Origin: Pseudomonadota bacterium
Lineage (GTDB): Bacteria; Pseudomonadota; Alphaproteobacteria; Sphingomonadales; Sphingomonadaceae
Length of the DNA: 64,000 nucleotides
Reading direction: 5' to 3'
NCBI GenBank assembly: GCA_018240895.1
Contig: JAFEEX010000001.1
Coordinates: 33,210 to 97,209 of the forward strand
Part shown: positions 33,409-40,966 of the stretch, one piece after another
Layout: each line of letters starts with the position of its first letter
Position numbering within the stretch: position 1 is the stretch's first letter
Notes under the pieces: generated by a model
What the model saw: the letters and a program-made list of their open reading frames with translations, nothing else
What the model was told of the DNA's origin: nothing
The model's database searches: none
Position numbers and translations under genes: made by a program

Positions 33409-33465
33409 GGGCAGGATCAACTCCGATGAAGGCAACCCCGCCTTGTGCCGCAAGTTGACTGCCGG

Positions 33466-33623
33466 GTAAAGAAACGCCCCTGACCAATGGCCAGGGGCGT
33501 TTCCCGCAGCACCACGCGTGCGACCCAGTGCTGCGAAATCCGGTTCCGCGCCTGTATCAGGGGAACCACAGTCTTGCATCTGCGCAGCCTTTAGAACCGC
33601 CGATCTGAATTTGCGGCAACGAA
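33466..33623 (-). ncRNA. Candidate structured RNA (sRNA or terminator-type leader), three hairpins
   Basis: On the reverse strand three stem-loops follow each other. The first pairs 33567-33562 with 33547-33542 and has an inner CCTG/CAGG stem. The second pairs GCAGCAC at 33534-33528 with its complement at 33512-33506. The third is a 12-bp hairpin pairing 33503-33492 with 33482-33471, followed by a T-rich TTTCTTT. A TATGCT at 33635-33630 could be the -10. The last hairpin is a good intrinsic terminator located before a gene start. This points to an independent small RNA or a conditional leader for the lipoprotein gene. I do not recognise a known RNA family. Confidence 0.45.
33471..33503 (-). 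terminator. 12-bp intrinsic terminator upstream of the lipoprotein gene
   Basis: GAAACGCCCCTG / CAGGGGCGTTTC with a 9-nt loop. On the reverse strand it is followed by CTTTACCC. It lies 62 bp before the start of the downstream lipoprotein gene rather than after a coding gene. Confidence 0.7.
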
Positions 33624-33676
33624 TTCTTAAGCATACTGAAGGCTTTCCCGGGCTTGCCGCGCGCACCGTCTCCGCC

Positions 33677-33682
33677 TAGCGC
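33677..33682 (+). promoter_or_regulatory. -10 box TAGCGC, leaderless geometry, with -35 TTGCCG
   Basis: TAGCGC ends 7 nt before ATG 33690, and TTGCCG lies exactly 17 bp upstream of it. No Shine-Dalgarno is visible. Confidence 0.5.
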
Positions 33683-33689
33683 GGCGACC

Positions 33690-34622
33690 ATGAAAGCACC
33701 CGCCACTTCGCGCACCGCCCCGGGCCTTGCCGGCGGCCTGCCCTATGCCATTGGGGCCTATACCATCTGGGGGCTTCTGCCGCTCTATCTGCGGCTGGTT
33801 CGCACCGTACCGCCGGTTGAATTCGTGGCATGGCGGATCATCTGGACGCTGCCGTTCTGCCTGATCGTTGCGGCGATCATGAAGCAAGGGGCGGAATTGC
33901 GCGCGGTACTGGGCAATCGCCGTACCCTGGCGCGACTGACGCTGAGCGCGACGCTGATCGGCGTCAATTGGACCATCTATGTCCTGGCGATTCAGGCCGG
34001 CCACTTTTTCGCCGCCAGCCTGGGGTATTACATCAATCCCATCGCCAATGTCCTGGCCGGCACGCTATTTCTGGGGGAACGGCTGACCGCCCGGCAATGG
34101 ACCGCAGTGGCGCTGGCGACGGCGGGGGTATCATTGCTGGCCTGGGATGCCCGCGATATGCTGTGGATCAGCCTGTCGCTGGCTGCGTCGTTCTGCCTTT
34201 ACGGTGTGATTCGCAAGGTGACCCCGGTTGGCGCACTGGCCGGGCTGACGATCGAATCGGCGGTGCTGATCATTCCTGCCGCTGCCGTGGCCCTGTGGTA
34301 TGCGGCCAGTCCCGCCGGATCGAGTTTTGGCCAGTCTGCCGGGTCAAGCCTGCTGATCATGTTCGCCGGGGTGGTAACCGGCGTGCCGCTGATGCTGTTT
34401 GCAGCGGCGGCGCGGCGGATGGACTATTCCACGCTTGGCATGGTTCAGTTCATCGCCCCCACAATGGTGTTCGTGATGGGGCTGACGCTGTTTCACGAAC
34501 CGCTGCGCCCGGTGCAACTGGCCTGCTTCATGGCAATCTGGGTGGCGATCGCGGTGTTTGTGTGGGATCTGCTGGCGCAGGGCAGCACGGCCAGGGCAAC
34601 CGTTGCCGACGCGGAAATCTGA
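33690..34622 (+). CDS. rarD: EamA-family transporter, RarD-like
   Basis: A 310-residue inner-membrane protein with ten predicted helices in two EamA repeats. The RarD subgroup features are visible: YAIGAYTIWGLLPLYLRLV, EFVAWRIIWTLPFCL, NWTIYVLAIQAGHFFAASLGYYINPI and the second-repeat GMVQFIAPTMVFVMGLTLFHEPL. Family members are putative drug/metabolite exporters; RarD was named for chloramphenicol sensitivity. The substrate is unknown. The promoter pattern just upstream suggests leaderless translation. Confidence 0.9.
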   Translation: MKAPATSRTAPGLAGGLPYAIGAYTIWGLLPLYLRLVRTVPPVEFVAWRIIWTLPFCLIVAAIMKQGAELRAVLGNRRTLARLTLSATLIGVNWTIYVLAIQAGHFFAASLGYYINPIANVLAGTLFLGERLTARQWTAVALATAGVSLLAWDARDMLWISLSLAASFCLYGVIRKVTPVGALAGLTIESAVLIIPAAAVALWYAASPAGSSFGQSAGSSLLIMFAGVVTGVPLMLFAAAARRMDYSTLGMVQFIAPTMVFVMGLTLFHEPLRPVQLACFMAIWVAIAVFVWDLLAQGSTARATVADAEI

Positions 34623-34633
34623 ACCAAGGCGGT

Positions 34634-35674
34634 TCAGGCCAACCGCCAGCCCAGCACTTCCTCAGCATGGAACGGCACGATCGGCGTACCGCTGGCATCG
34701 ATCACCGCCGGCACCGCGCACGCGCCGCGTTCCAGCGTTATCGTCCCACCGTTGACCGGCAGGCCGTAGAATGCCGGACCGTTCAGGCTGGCAAAGCCCT
34801 CAAACCGGTCAAGCGCGTTCTCCTCGTCAAACACCGTGACATAGCTTTCCAGCGCATAGGGCGCGTTGAAAATTCCGGCGCAGCCACAGGCGGATTCCTT
34901 GGCCGCGACGGCATGGGGCGCGCTGTCTGTGCCCAGAAAGAACTTGGCACTGCCTGACGTTGCCGCACGGCGCAGCGCCAGCCGGTGCTTCTCCCGCTTG
35001 GCAACCGGCAGGCAATAGGCATGAGGCCGTATCCCGCCGACCAGCATGGCGTTGCGGTTGATATGCAGGTGCTGCGGCGTGATCGTTGCCGCAACATTCG
35101 GCCCGCTGGCCAGAACGAACTGCGCCGCTTCCTTGGTGGTAATGTGCTCGAACACCACCTTCAGCTCCGACAGGGCGCGGACCAGCGGGGCGAGCGTGCG
35201 TTCGATGAACACCGCCTCACGGTCGAAAACGTCGACATCGGCGTCGGTCACCTCGCCGTGAACCAGCAAGGGCATTCCGATCCGCGCCATCCGCTCCAGC
35301 GCCGGGCGGATAGCGGCAATATCGGTTACGCCGTGCGCCGATCCGGTGGTGGCGTGCGCGGGATAGAGCTTGGCCGCGGTAAACACGCCCTGCTGGTGAC
35401 CGCGCGCCAGTTCATCCGGATCAATGCCGTCAGTCAGATAGGCGACCATCAGCGGAGTAAAATCCACACCTTCCGGCAATGCCGCCAGAATCCGCTCGCG
35501 ATAGGCGTCAGCCGCCGTGACCGTGGTGACCGGCGGGGACAGGTTGGGCATCACGATCGCCCGGGCAAACTGCCGCGCGGTCCATGGCAGCACGCCCGCC
35601 ATCACCGCCCCGTCGCGCAGGTGGACGTGCCAGTCATCAGGGCGGCGGATGGTGAGAGTCGCGGGGGCAGTCAT
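34634..35674 (-). CDS. pyrC: Dihydroorotase PyrC (class II)
   Basis: A Zn-dependent cyclisation enzyme, third step of de novo pyrimidine synthesis. The 346-residue protein has the N-terminal metal ligand motif WHVHLRD at about 15-21, the carbamylated Lys in [11 protein letters not shown], His ligands in LLVHGEV and FEHIT, and the catalytic Asp in FLGTDSAPH. The length is standard for the E. coli PyrC type. It is divergent from ygfZ, with only 38 bp between starts. That gap contains -10 boxes in both directions. Confidence 0.96.
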   Translation of the reverse strand: MTAPATLTIRRPDDWHVHLRDGAVMAGVLPWTARQFARAIVMPNLSPPVTTVTAADAYRERILAALPEGVDFTPLMVAYLTDGIDPDELARGHQQGVFTAAKLYPAHATTGSAHGVTDIAAIRPALERMARIGMPLLVHGEVTDADVDVFDREAVFIERTLAPLVRALSELKVVFEHITTKEAAQFVLASGPNVAATITPQHLHINRNAMLVGGIRPHAYCLPVAKREKHRLALRRAATSGSAKFFLGTDSAPHAVAAKESACGCAGIFNAPYALESYVTVFDEENALDRFEGFASLNGPAFYGLPVNGGTITLERGACAVPAVIDASGTPIVPFHAEEVLGWRLA

Positions 35675-35680
35675 GACTTC

Positions 35681-35686
35681 CCCTTA
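35681..35686 (-). promoter_or_regulatory. -10 box TAAGGG, leaderless geometry for pyrC
   Basis: On the reverse strand it ends 6 nt before the ATG at 35674. GGGGA within it could alternatively act as a ribosome binding site. Confidence 0.4.
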
Positions 35687-35700
35687 GTCATCCCGCACCC

Positions 35701-35706
35701 TATCTG
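35701..35706 (+). promoter_or_regulatory. -10 box TATCTG, leaderless geometry for ygfZ
   Basis: Ends 6 nt before ATG 35713 and lies within the same 38-bp divergent gap as the pyrC box. Confidence 0.4.
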
Positions 35707-35712
35707 TCACCC

Positions 35713-36426
35713 ATGACTGCAACCTGGCTGACTGACCGCGCGGTGATCCGCATTTCTCCGCTTGCCGATGGCGAGGATCTGCGCGCCTTCCTGCAAGGCT
35801 TGGTGACCAATGACGTGACCGGGCCTCTGCCAGTCTGGGCGGCGCTGCTGACGCCGCAAGGCAAGGTTCTGTTCGATTTTCTGGTCTGGGCGGAAGGCGC
35901 GGACCTGCTGATCGATTGCGAAGCTGCTGATGCCGATGCGCTGGTCAAGCGCCTTTCGCTTTACCGCCTGCGCCGCAAGATCGGCATCGCAATCGATCCC
36001 GCGCTGGGCGTCCACTGGCGGCCGGGGGACGGCCCTGTGCCAGACCCGCGTCTTGCCGCATTGGGGCAACGCTGGATTGGCTATGCCGAGGGTGAGAGCG
36101 CGGTGAGTGCCTGGCGCACACACCGCCTGTCGCTTGGGGTGTGTGAAGGCCATGGCGAACTGGCCGACCTGCTCTGGCTGGAATGCAACGCCGCCGATCT
36201 GAACGGGGTCAGCTTTACCAAGGGCTGCTACGTCGGCCAGGAAAACACCGCGCGGATGAACTGGCGCCAGAAGGTCAACCGCCGGCTGGTGGTGGTGCCG
36301 CAGGGCGATAGCGATCCGAAGCGCCAGCGGGCGGCTTATCCCGATCTGGGGCTGGCGGTGGACCACCTGCGGGTGGAGGACATCAAGCCGGAATGGATGC
36401 CGGCGTGGATGGAAACGGGCGACTGA
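35713..36426 (+). CDS. ygfZ: YgfZ/GcvT-like tetrahydrofolate-binding protein (Fe-S cluster maintenance)
   Basis: A 237-residue GcvT-fold protein, shorter than E. coli YgfZ because the C-terminal barrel is reduced. The diagnostic K-G-C-Y-x-G-Q-E motif is intact (TKGCYVGQENTARM), with LQGLVTNDVTG at the N-terminus and LWLECNAADLNGVSF just before the motif. YgfZ supports assembly or repair of certain [4Fe-4S] enzymes in a folate-dependent way. It would fit the nearby radical-SAM MoaA and the Fe-S MutY, though they are not in the same operon. Confidence 0.92.
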   Translation: MTATWLTDRAVIRISPLADGEDLRAFLQGLVTNDVTGPLPVWAALLTPQGKVLFDFLVWAEGADLLIDCEAADADALVKRLSLYRLRRKIGIAIDPALGVHWRPGDGPVPDPRLAALGQRWIGYAEGESAVSAWRTHRLSLGVCEGHGELADLLWLECNAADLNGVSFTKGCYVGQENTARMNWRQKVNRRLVVVPQGDSDPKRQRAAYPDLGLAVDHLRVEDIKPEWMPAWMETGD

Positions 36427-36438
36427 CGGGGCGCTGTT

Positions 36439-37038
36439 TCAGCACCCCGTTCCCGGCGCGACCACGATCCCGGCTTTCAGCGCGCCTTCGATCAGCATCG
36501 CCTCGGCCATGTCGCGGGCCGAAGTGCACGGCAGTTCAAGCGATTGCGATAGCGGGCCGCCCATCAGCGCGTCACCCAGCGCCATCAGCACCAGCGCGTG
36601 CGTAACCGGGCGCATCTTGCCCGAACCGAATTCGTCCAGATCATCAACCAGATCGTGAATCACGTCGATAATCGGATCAAGCGCATCGTCATTGCCGCTG
36701 GCCAGCATCCACGTTGCGAGCGCCCCGCCGCCCTCCTTGTCGAAAGCGTCAAAGGTCAGGTCAACCACATCGCGCGCGCTGCCCACGCCCGAGCGACTGG
36801 CGATAACCGCATCCTCGATCGTGGCGCAGATCGTTTCGGCCAGATGCCGGGCCAGCGCCTTTTGCAGCCCTGCCGCCGAGCCGAAATGGTGGAGCAGGTT
36901 GGCGTGGGTACGCCCGATTCGCGCCGCCACCGCCTTCAGCGTTACCGCCTGCGGACCCAGTTCTATCAGCAACGAACGCGCGGCCTCCAGCGCGACGGTG
37001 CGGCTCTCTTCCTGGCTCAGGCGCTTTCTTATTGACAT
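36439..37038 (-). CDS. TetR-family transcriptional regulator
   Basis: A 199-residue regulator. The N-terminal HTH at about 14-60 contains AARSLLIELGPQAVTLKAVAARIGRTHANLLHHFGS, and the C-terminal ligand domain is Asp/Glu-rich. It is divergent from the PF10118 metal-hydrolase gene across only 28 bp, so it almost certainly represses that gene and itself. The gap contains TTGACATAAGTGTAAGTAA, a candidate operator or promoter, with no clear palindrome. The ligand is unknown. Confidence 0.9.
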   Translation of the reverse strand: MSIRKRLSQEESRTVALEAARSLLIELGPQAVTLKAVAARIGRTHANLLHHFGSAAGLQKALARHLAETICATIEDAVIASRSGVGSARDVVDLTFDAFDKEGGGALATWMLASGNDDALDPIIDVIHDLVDDLDEFGSGKMRPVTHALVLMALGDALMGGPLSQSLELPCTSARDMAEAMLIEGALKAGIVVAPGTGC

Positions 37039-37066
37039 AAGTGTAAGTAACCCCTAGGTGGCGCTC

Positions 37067-37960
37067 ATGAACGCTCACACCACCTTCCCGCTCGACGTAG
37101 AACCCACCCTTGCTTCGGGCAAGCCGGTTCCGACCCCCGCCGATCTTACCATCACGGTGCGTGATGAACGTTTTGGCCGCACTACCAAGCCCGGCCGCTG
37201 GTGGCTTAATGGTGATCCCGTTGCCACCGCCTGGCACAACGCGCTGTCCGCCACTTTCCCGCGGGGCGAGGCGTTCTTCATCGAAGCGGTCAAGGCCCAC
37301 CGTGAAGGCGCGAACCCCAAGCTTGAGGCAGAGATTCGCGCCTTCGTGAAGCAGGAAATCAATCACACCCGCGAACACATCGTCTTCAACAAGGCCGCGA
37401 CCGAGGCCGGCTATGACCTGACCGGGGTGGAACGCCGCCTGACAGAAACGCTTGAGCTGACCAAGGACCGCCCGGCGATCCTCAACCTCGCCGTGACCAT
37501 GGCGCTAGAGCACTACACCGCGATGATGGCAGCGGAATTCCTTGCCAACCCCAAGCATTTCGCCGGGGCCGATCCCGAAACCGCGGCGATGTGGAAGTGG
37601 CATTCGATGGAAGAGATCGAGCACAAGGGCGTCGCTTATGACACCTGGCTTCACGCCACCCGCGGCTGGACCCGGTGGAAGCGCTGGAAGGTCAAAAGCC
37701 TGATGATGCTGATCGTCACGGGCCGCTTCGTCAGGAACCGCTGGCAGGACACCATTGAACTGCTTCGCCAGGACGGAATCACCGGGCCGATGGTCCACGC
37801 CCGGATCGCCTGGTATCTGTTCGGCACGCCGGGCGTGATGCGCCGCGTCTTCCCGGCCTGGTGCGCCTATTTCCTGCCGGGCTTCCACCCCTGGAACCAC
37901 GATGATCGCGCGCTGATCGGCAAGGCGGAAAGCGAATTCCGCGACGCGGTGATGGCGTAA
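37067..37960 (+). CDS. PF10118 putative metal-dependent hydrolase with ferritin-like diiron ligand pattern
   Basis: A 297-residue mostly helical protein. The family (PF10118) is named a predicted metal-dependent hydrolase. The visible ligand-like residues are Glu69 or Glu73, E-I-N-H (Glu97, His100), Glu148 in ALEHYT and E-I-E-H (Glu183, His186). That is the E...ExxH...E...ExxH spacing of diiron carboxylate proteins, so an oxygenase or ferritin-like role should be considered. ATG 37067 has AGGTGG 6-11 nt upstream. It is controlled presumably by the divergent TetR. Confidence 0.85.
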   Translation: MNAHTTFPLDVEPTLASGKPVPTPADLTITVRDERFGRTTKPGRWWLNGDPVATAWHNALSATFPRGEAFFIEAVKAHREGANPKLEAEIRAFVKQEINHTREHIVFNKAATEAGYDLTGVERRLTETLELTKDRPAILNLAVTMALEHYTAMMAAEFLANPKHFAGADPETAAMWKWHSMEEIEHKGVAYDTWLHATRGWTRWKRWKVKSLMMLIVTGRFVRNRWQDTIELLRQDGITGPMVHARIAWYLFGTPGVMRRVFPAWCAYFLPGFHPWNHDDRALIGKAESEFRDAVMA

Positions 37961-38052
37961 AGCCGCTCCCGATTGGGCTGACCTTGGGAAGCCCTTCCCA
38001 TTTGGGGAGGGGCGATTCAATCTCAACAGCAACGGGCCCCGGCACCGGGTTT

Positions 38053-38074
38053 CCTCCCCGCCCTCGCGGGGAGG
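38053..38074. terminator. GC hairpin between convergent PF10118 and GNAT genes
   Basis: CCTCCCCG...CGGGGAGG stem with no T-tract. Bases 37961-38080 also hold another palindromic run (CCCTTCCCATTTGGGGAGGG). Both look like the C/G-rich repeat family seen at 4533 and 55049. Confidence 0.45.
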
Positions 38075-38080
38075 ATCAGT

Positions 38081-38656
38081 TCACGCCGCTCGCATGGCGG
38101 TCATCGATGCGCCCCCGCTCCCGTCACCGTCGCAGTCCGACGATTGGCCAAGATGGATCGTGTGGACCACGGCAGGGCGGTCTTCACCCAGCGCAAGGCT
38201 GTAAGCCGGGCGGATTTCACCAGTGGGGCGGAAACCGATCTTGCGCAGCACCCGGCCCGATGCCTGGTTGCTGGTAAAATGCTTCGCCACCAGTTTGCGA
38301 TGGCCCAGCGTGCGGGCCAGCCGCAGAACCGCGCGCGCCGCCTCTGTGGCGAAACCCTTGCCCCAGTGGTCGCGGGCGATCCAATAGCCAAGCTGCACGT
38401 CGACGCCATCGTGGGCAAGGCCGGCGCTGCCGATGATCCGCGCCGGTTCGGCGCTGGTGGGCAGGGTAATCAGGAAGTGCGGGCAGCGCGAATCCTGCGG
38501 CTGGCTGGCGAAGTGGCGGGCATCGTCCGGCGTGTAGGGCCACGGCGCGCGGGCCAGGTTCTTCACCACCCGCTCGTCACCGATCTGCGCCAGCAGTTCT
38601 TCCCAATCCTCTGGCCAGCCTGGCCGAAGGAACAATCTTTCGCTGCGAATGAACAC
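38081..38656 (-). CDS. GNAT family N-acetyltransferase (RimJ/RimL-like)
   Basis: A 191-residue GNAT protein resembling the RimJ/RimL group. It starts VFIRSERLFLRPGWPEDW. The acetyl-CoA loop is HWGKGFATEAARAVLRLA (a Q/RxxGxG/A-like P-loop), followed by ASGRVLRKIGFRPTGE. The start is GTG 38656 with GGGAGA 7 nt upstream; an in-frame ATG 60 nt further upstream is less likely. The substrate is an amine or protein N-terminus, unknown. It is convergent with the PF10118 gene. Confidence 0.85.
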   Translation of the reverse strand: MFIRSERLFLRPGWPEDWEELLAQIGDERVVKNLARAPWPYTPDDARHFASQPQDSRCPHFLITLPTSAEPARIIGSAGLAHDGVDVQLGYWIARDHWGKGFATEAARAVLRLARTLGHRKLVAKHFTSNQASGRVLRKIGFRPTGEIRPAYSLALGEDRPAVVHTIHLGQSSDCDGDGSGGASMTAMRAA

Positions 38657-38781
38657 GTCTTGTCTCCCGGTTCTCGCCCCGCCAGACGACCTAACCGCCT
38701 GAAGTGACAATGCCATTACGCCATGCGTCGGAACGGCTCCTTACCGGGCCGTCCTGCACAAGGTGTGCTGAGGGAGAGACG

Positions 38782-38811
38782 AAAAAAGGGAGACGGGTTG
38801 GCCCCTCTCCC
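38782..38811 (-). terminator. Intrinsic terminator of the rplU-rpmA operon
   Basis: On the reverse strand GGGAGA...TCTCCC (38811-38806 with 38793-38788, plus inner G/C pairs) is followed by six Ts at 38787-38782. It lies 66 bp after the rpmA stop. The rest of 38657-38876 shows no gene. Confidence 0.85.
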
Positions 38812-38876
38812 TCGTTCTGCCGGTTTTGGTGCCGGCGGGGCCATCCCATCAGGGACAGCCCGTTATCGACTGTCCG

Positions 38877-39143
38877 TTATTCGGCGGCGACTGCCATGTC
38901 GATCGACACGTACTTGCGGCCAAGCTTGCCATCATGGAATCGCACGCGGCCTGCGGTCAGCGCAAACAGGGTGTGATCCTTGCCGATGCCGACATTGGCG
39001 CCCGGATAGACGCGGGTGCCGCGTTGACGGATGATAATGTTGCCGCCGACCACTTCCTGGCCGCCAAACTTCTTCACGCCAAGGCGACGACCGGCCGAAT
39101 CACGACCGTTACGCGACGAACCGCCTGCTTTCTTGTGTGCCAT
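38877..39143 (-). CDS. rpmA: 50S ribosomal protein L27
   Basis: An 88-residue L27 starting [22 protein letters not shown], the invariant N-terminus reaching the peptidyl-transferase centre. The [16 protein letters not shown] block follows. It is cotranscribed after rplU with a 19-bp gap and followed by an intrinsic terminator. No N-terminal cleavage extension of the Firmicutes type is present. Confidence 0.98.
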   Translation of the reverse strand: MAHKKAGGSSRNGRDSAGRRLGVKKFGGQEVVGGNIIIRQRGTRVYPGANVGIGKDHTLFALTAGRVRFHDGKLGRKYVSIDMAVAAE

Positions 39144-39162
39144 GTCGAACTACTCCGGAATC

Positions 39163-39576
39163 TTATTCAGCGTCAGCGGCCTTGGCGGCCTTCTTGGCGG
39201 GAGCCTTCTTCGCCGGAGCTTCGGCGCCAGCAGCTTCTGCCTGGGGAGCGGCTTCCTTCTTGGCAGCCTTCTTTTCCTCACCACCAACCGCAAGAATGCG
39301 CAGCAGGGTCATCTGCTGGCGGTGGCCGTTGCGGCGGCGATAGTTGTGGCGGCGACGCTTCTTGAAAACGATCACCTTTTCCGACTTCGCCTGAGCGATG
39401 ATTTCGGCCGAAACGACCACGCCGGCCACATCCTTGATCTCGCCGCCGTCGCCGGCCAGCAGGACGTCACCCAGGGTGATCTTCTCACCGGCTTCGCCAG
39501 CCAGCTTTTCAACCGCGATCTTGTCTCCGGCGGCAACCCGGTATTGCTTGCCGCCCGTGCGCACAACTGCGAACAT
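39163..39576 (-). CDS. rplU: 50S ribosomal protein L21 with Ala/Lys-rich tail
   Basis: A 137-residue L21. The core (about 1-100) has [18 protein letters not shown] and the basic [17 protein letters not shown] segment. From about 103 a low-complexity Lys/Ala/Glu tail ([26 protein letters not shown]) extends the protein roughly 35 residues beyond the E. coli form. Such tails are common in alphaproteobacterial ribosomal proteins. It is first in the rplU-rpmA operon. Confidence 0.97.
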   Translation of the reverse strand: MFAVVRTGGKQYRVAAGDKIAVEKLAGEAGEKITLGDVLLAGDGGEIKDVAGVVVSAEIIAQAKSEKVIVFKKRRRHNYRRRNGHRQQMTLLRILAVGGEEKKAAKKEAAPQAEAAGAEAPAKKAPAKKAAKAADAE

Positions 39577-39672
39577 GGTGCTTTTATCCGTTCATTTCAT
39601 CCAAACCGCCGGACATCGTGCCGACAGCGCGCCGCCCCCAACCCGAAGGAAGAGGCCCGGCAAGAAGCGCCG

Positions 39673-39701
39673 CCCCTAGTCCAAGCATCCCCCGGTGTCA
39701 A
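39673..39701 (-). promoter_or_regulatory. Promoter of rplU-rpmA (TTGACA, 17 bp, TAGGGG)
   Basis: On the reverse strand a perfect -35 TTGACA (39701-39696) is followed 17 bp later by TAGGGG (39678-39673). The predicted transcript has a leader of about 90 nt before the L21 ATG, with no further element recognised. Confidence 0.6.
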
Positions 39702-39762
39702 CGGGGTGTCACCGACACAACGCACGGAAATGACTCCCGCTGGCAAGCGCCGCACACCGTGC

Positions 39763-39768
39763 TAAGGC
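39763..39768 (+). promoter_or_regulatory. -10 box TAAGGC, leaderless geometry, -35 CTGGCA
   Basis: Ends 6 nt before ATG 39775, with CTGGCA 17 bp upstream. Confidence 0.45.
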
Positions 39769-39774
39769 GTGGCG

Positions 39775-40284
39775 ATGCGCCGCATCCACCTTGTCCTGTT
39801 CGTTATCCCCGCCCTGGCACTTTCCGCCTGCGCCAAGGATGCCGGCGGCTATCCCTCGCTGGCCCGGCGTCCGGCTGAACGGTTAAGCGGCACTGCCCCG
39901 GTGGTGACCCCGGCCCCGGTGGAAACCCCAGCGCCCGTGCCGCCCGAACTGATCGGCAAGCTGGACGGACTGCTTGCCAAGGCCCGCAGCGCCGACGCCC
40001 TGTTCCGCCAGCATATGCCCCGCACCCGCGCACTGGTTGCCGCGGCATCGGGTGCCGCCGTCGCCAGCGAATCATGGTCAGTCGCCACGGTTGCGCTCGC
40101 CGATCTCGAATCGCAGCGCAGCCAGGCGATGATCGCCCTGGCTGACCTTGATGCGCTTTACGCCGCAGAAGGCGTCAGGATGGGCGATACCAGCGCCATC
40201 GTCACCGCGCGCGATCAGGTGATCGCGCTGATGCGTGACGAGGATGCGGTGCTCATTGAGTTGAAGCGCGGGCTGAAAAGCTAA
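39775..40284 (+). CDS. Small exported lipoprotein of unknown function
   Basis: A 169-residue lipoprotein with signal and lipobox ALSAC (Cys at about 17). A Pro/Val/Thr-rich linker (about 35-58) is followed by a long amphipathic helical region likely to form a coiled coil (GKLDGLLAKARSADALF..., AALADLESQRSQAM...). I do not recognise the family. Its last four bases overlap the moaE stop region on the other strand. The helical body suggests a structural or envelope-anchored role. Confidence 0.75.
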   Translation: MRRIHLVLFVIPALALSACAKDAGGYPSLARRPAERLSGTAPVVTPAPVETPAPVPPELIGKLDGLLAKARSADALFRQHMPRTRALVAAASGAAVASESWSVATVALADLESQRSQAMIALADLDALYAAEGVRMGDTSAIVTARDQVIALMRDEDAVLIELKRGLKS

Positions 40285-40727
40285 GCCCACCGCGTCAGAT
40301 CGGAATGGTCTTCAGCGCGCGGTTCGATCCAGGCCCAGACCCCGCCCCGCTTCTCGCGCTTCCAGAACCACGAATCGCTCTTGAGGTGATCCATGGCAAA
40401 ATCCACCGCCTCAAATACGGCGCGGCGATGCCTGGCCGCGGCGGATACGCAGACGATCGGTTCGCCGGGCAGCATGATCCCGGTGCGGTGAAGGATCATG
40501 ATCCCCATCAGGTCAAACCGCGCCGCCGCGCGCCGGGCCAGCCCCTCCATCCCCGGCAGGGTCAGCGGCGCGTAGTGGCTAAGCTCCAGCGCCTCGATTC
40601 CGTCCCCGCCGCGCACCTCGCCAACAAAGGTGCAGACCCCGCCCAGCCCCGGATGGGCGTGCGTGAACGGGCCAACGAACTGACCGGGGTTGAACGGCTG
40701 GTGAAGCAGGCGAACGTCGATTCCCAT
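40281..40727 (-). CDS. moaE: Molybdopterin synthase catalytic subunit MoaE
   Basis: A 148-residue large subunit of molybdopterin synthase, which inserts two sulfurs carried by MoaD into precursor Z (cPMP). Family features are GGVCTFVGEVRG, the Lys-bearing DHLKSDSWFWKRE near the C-terminus and SAAARHRRAVFEAVDFAMD. The ATG overlaps the moaD stop by one base (TGATG), so the two subunits are made together. It is the last gene of a reverse operon that begins with an RNA methyltransferase. Confidence 0.94.
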   Translation of the reverse strand: MGIDVRLLHQPFNPGQFVGPFTHAHPGLGGVCTFVGEVRGGDGIEALELSHYAPLTLPGMEGLARRAAARFDLMGIMILHRTGIMLPGEPIVCVSAAARHRRAVFEAVDFAMDHLKSDSWFWKREKRGGVWAWIEPRAEDHSDLTRWA

Positions 40728-40963
40728 CACCCACCGCTGACGGGCGGAAGGAAGGCCAGTTCATCCCCGCCCGCAAGGACAACTGCCTCGCCCCCGGTCA
40801 CCAGCGCGCCGTTGAGTGCAATCCGCACCCGCTCGTCAAGCAGGGCCACGGCCAGATCGCGCGGCATCGCGGCGAGCACATCGGCGAGCGGGCCGGGTGC
40901 CACCTCGCGCTCAGGCGATCCCGCGAGGTCGGCCAGGCGGCCAAGGAACACCAGCCGGGCCAC
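40727..40963 (-). CDS. moaD: Molybdopterin synthase sulfur-carrier subunit MoaD
   Basis: A 78-residue ubiquitin-like protein ending in the Gly-Gly needed for thiocarboxylation (FLPPVSGG). The start is GTG-type or ATG in MARLVFLGRLADLAG. It is small but complete for MoaD. It sits between moaA (3 bp gap) and moaE (1-bp overlap), giving the classical synthase order. Confidence 0.9.
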   Translation of the reverse strand: MARLVFLGRLADLAGSPEREVAPGPLADVLAAMPRDLAVALLDERVRIALNGALVTGGEAVVLAGGDELAFLPPVSGG

Positions 40964-40966
40964 CCC

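Noticed and set aside
33466-33640. Identifying the structured RNA at 33.5 kb as 6S RNA or the SRP 4.5S RNA
   Set aside because: The 4.5S core (GGAAGCAGC tetraloop region) and the 6S central-bubble landmarks were not found; only the terminator and two other stems are supported.
38704-38976. 90-codon + strand frame before and across rpmA
   Set aside because: Antisense to L27 and crossing the rpmA terminator; the translation shows no family resemblance.
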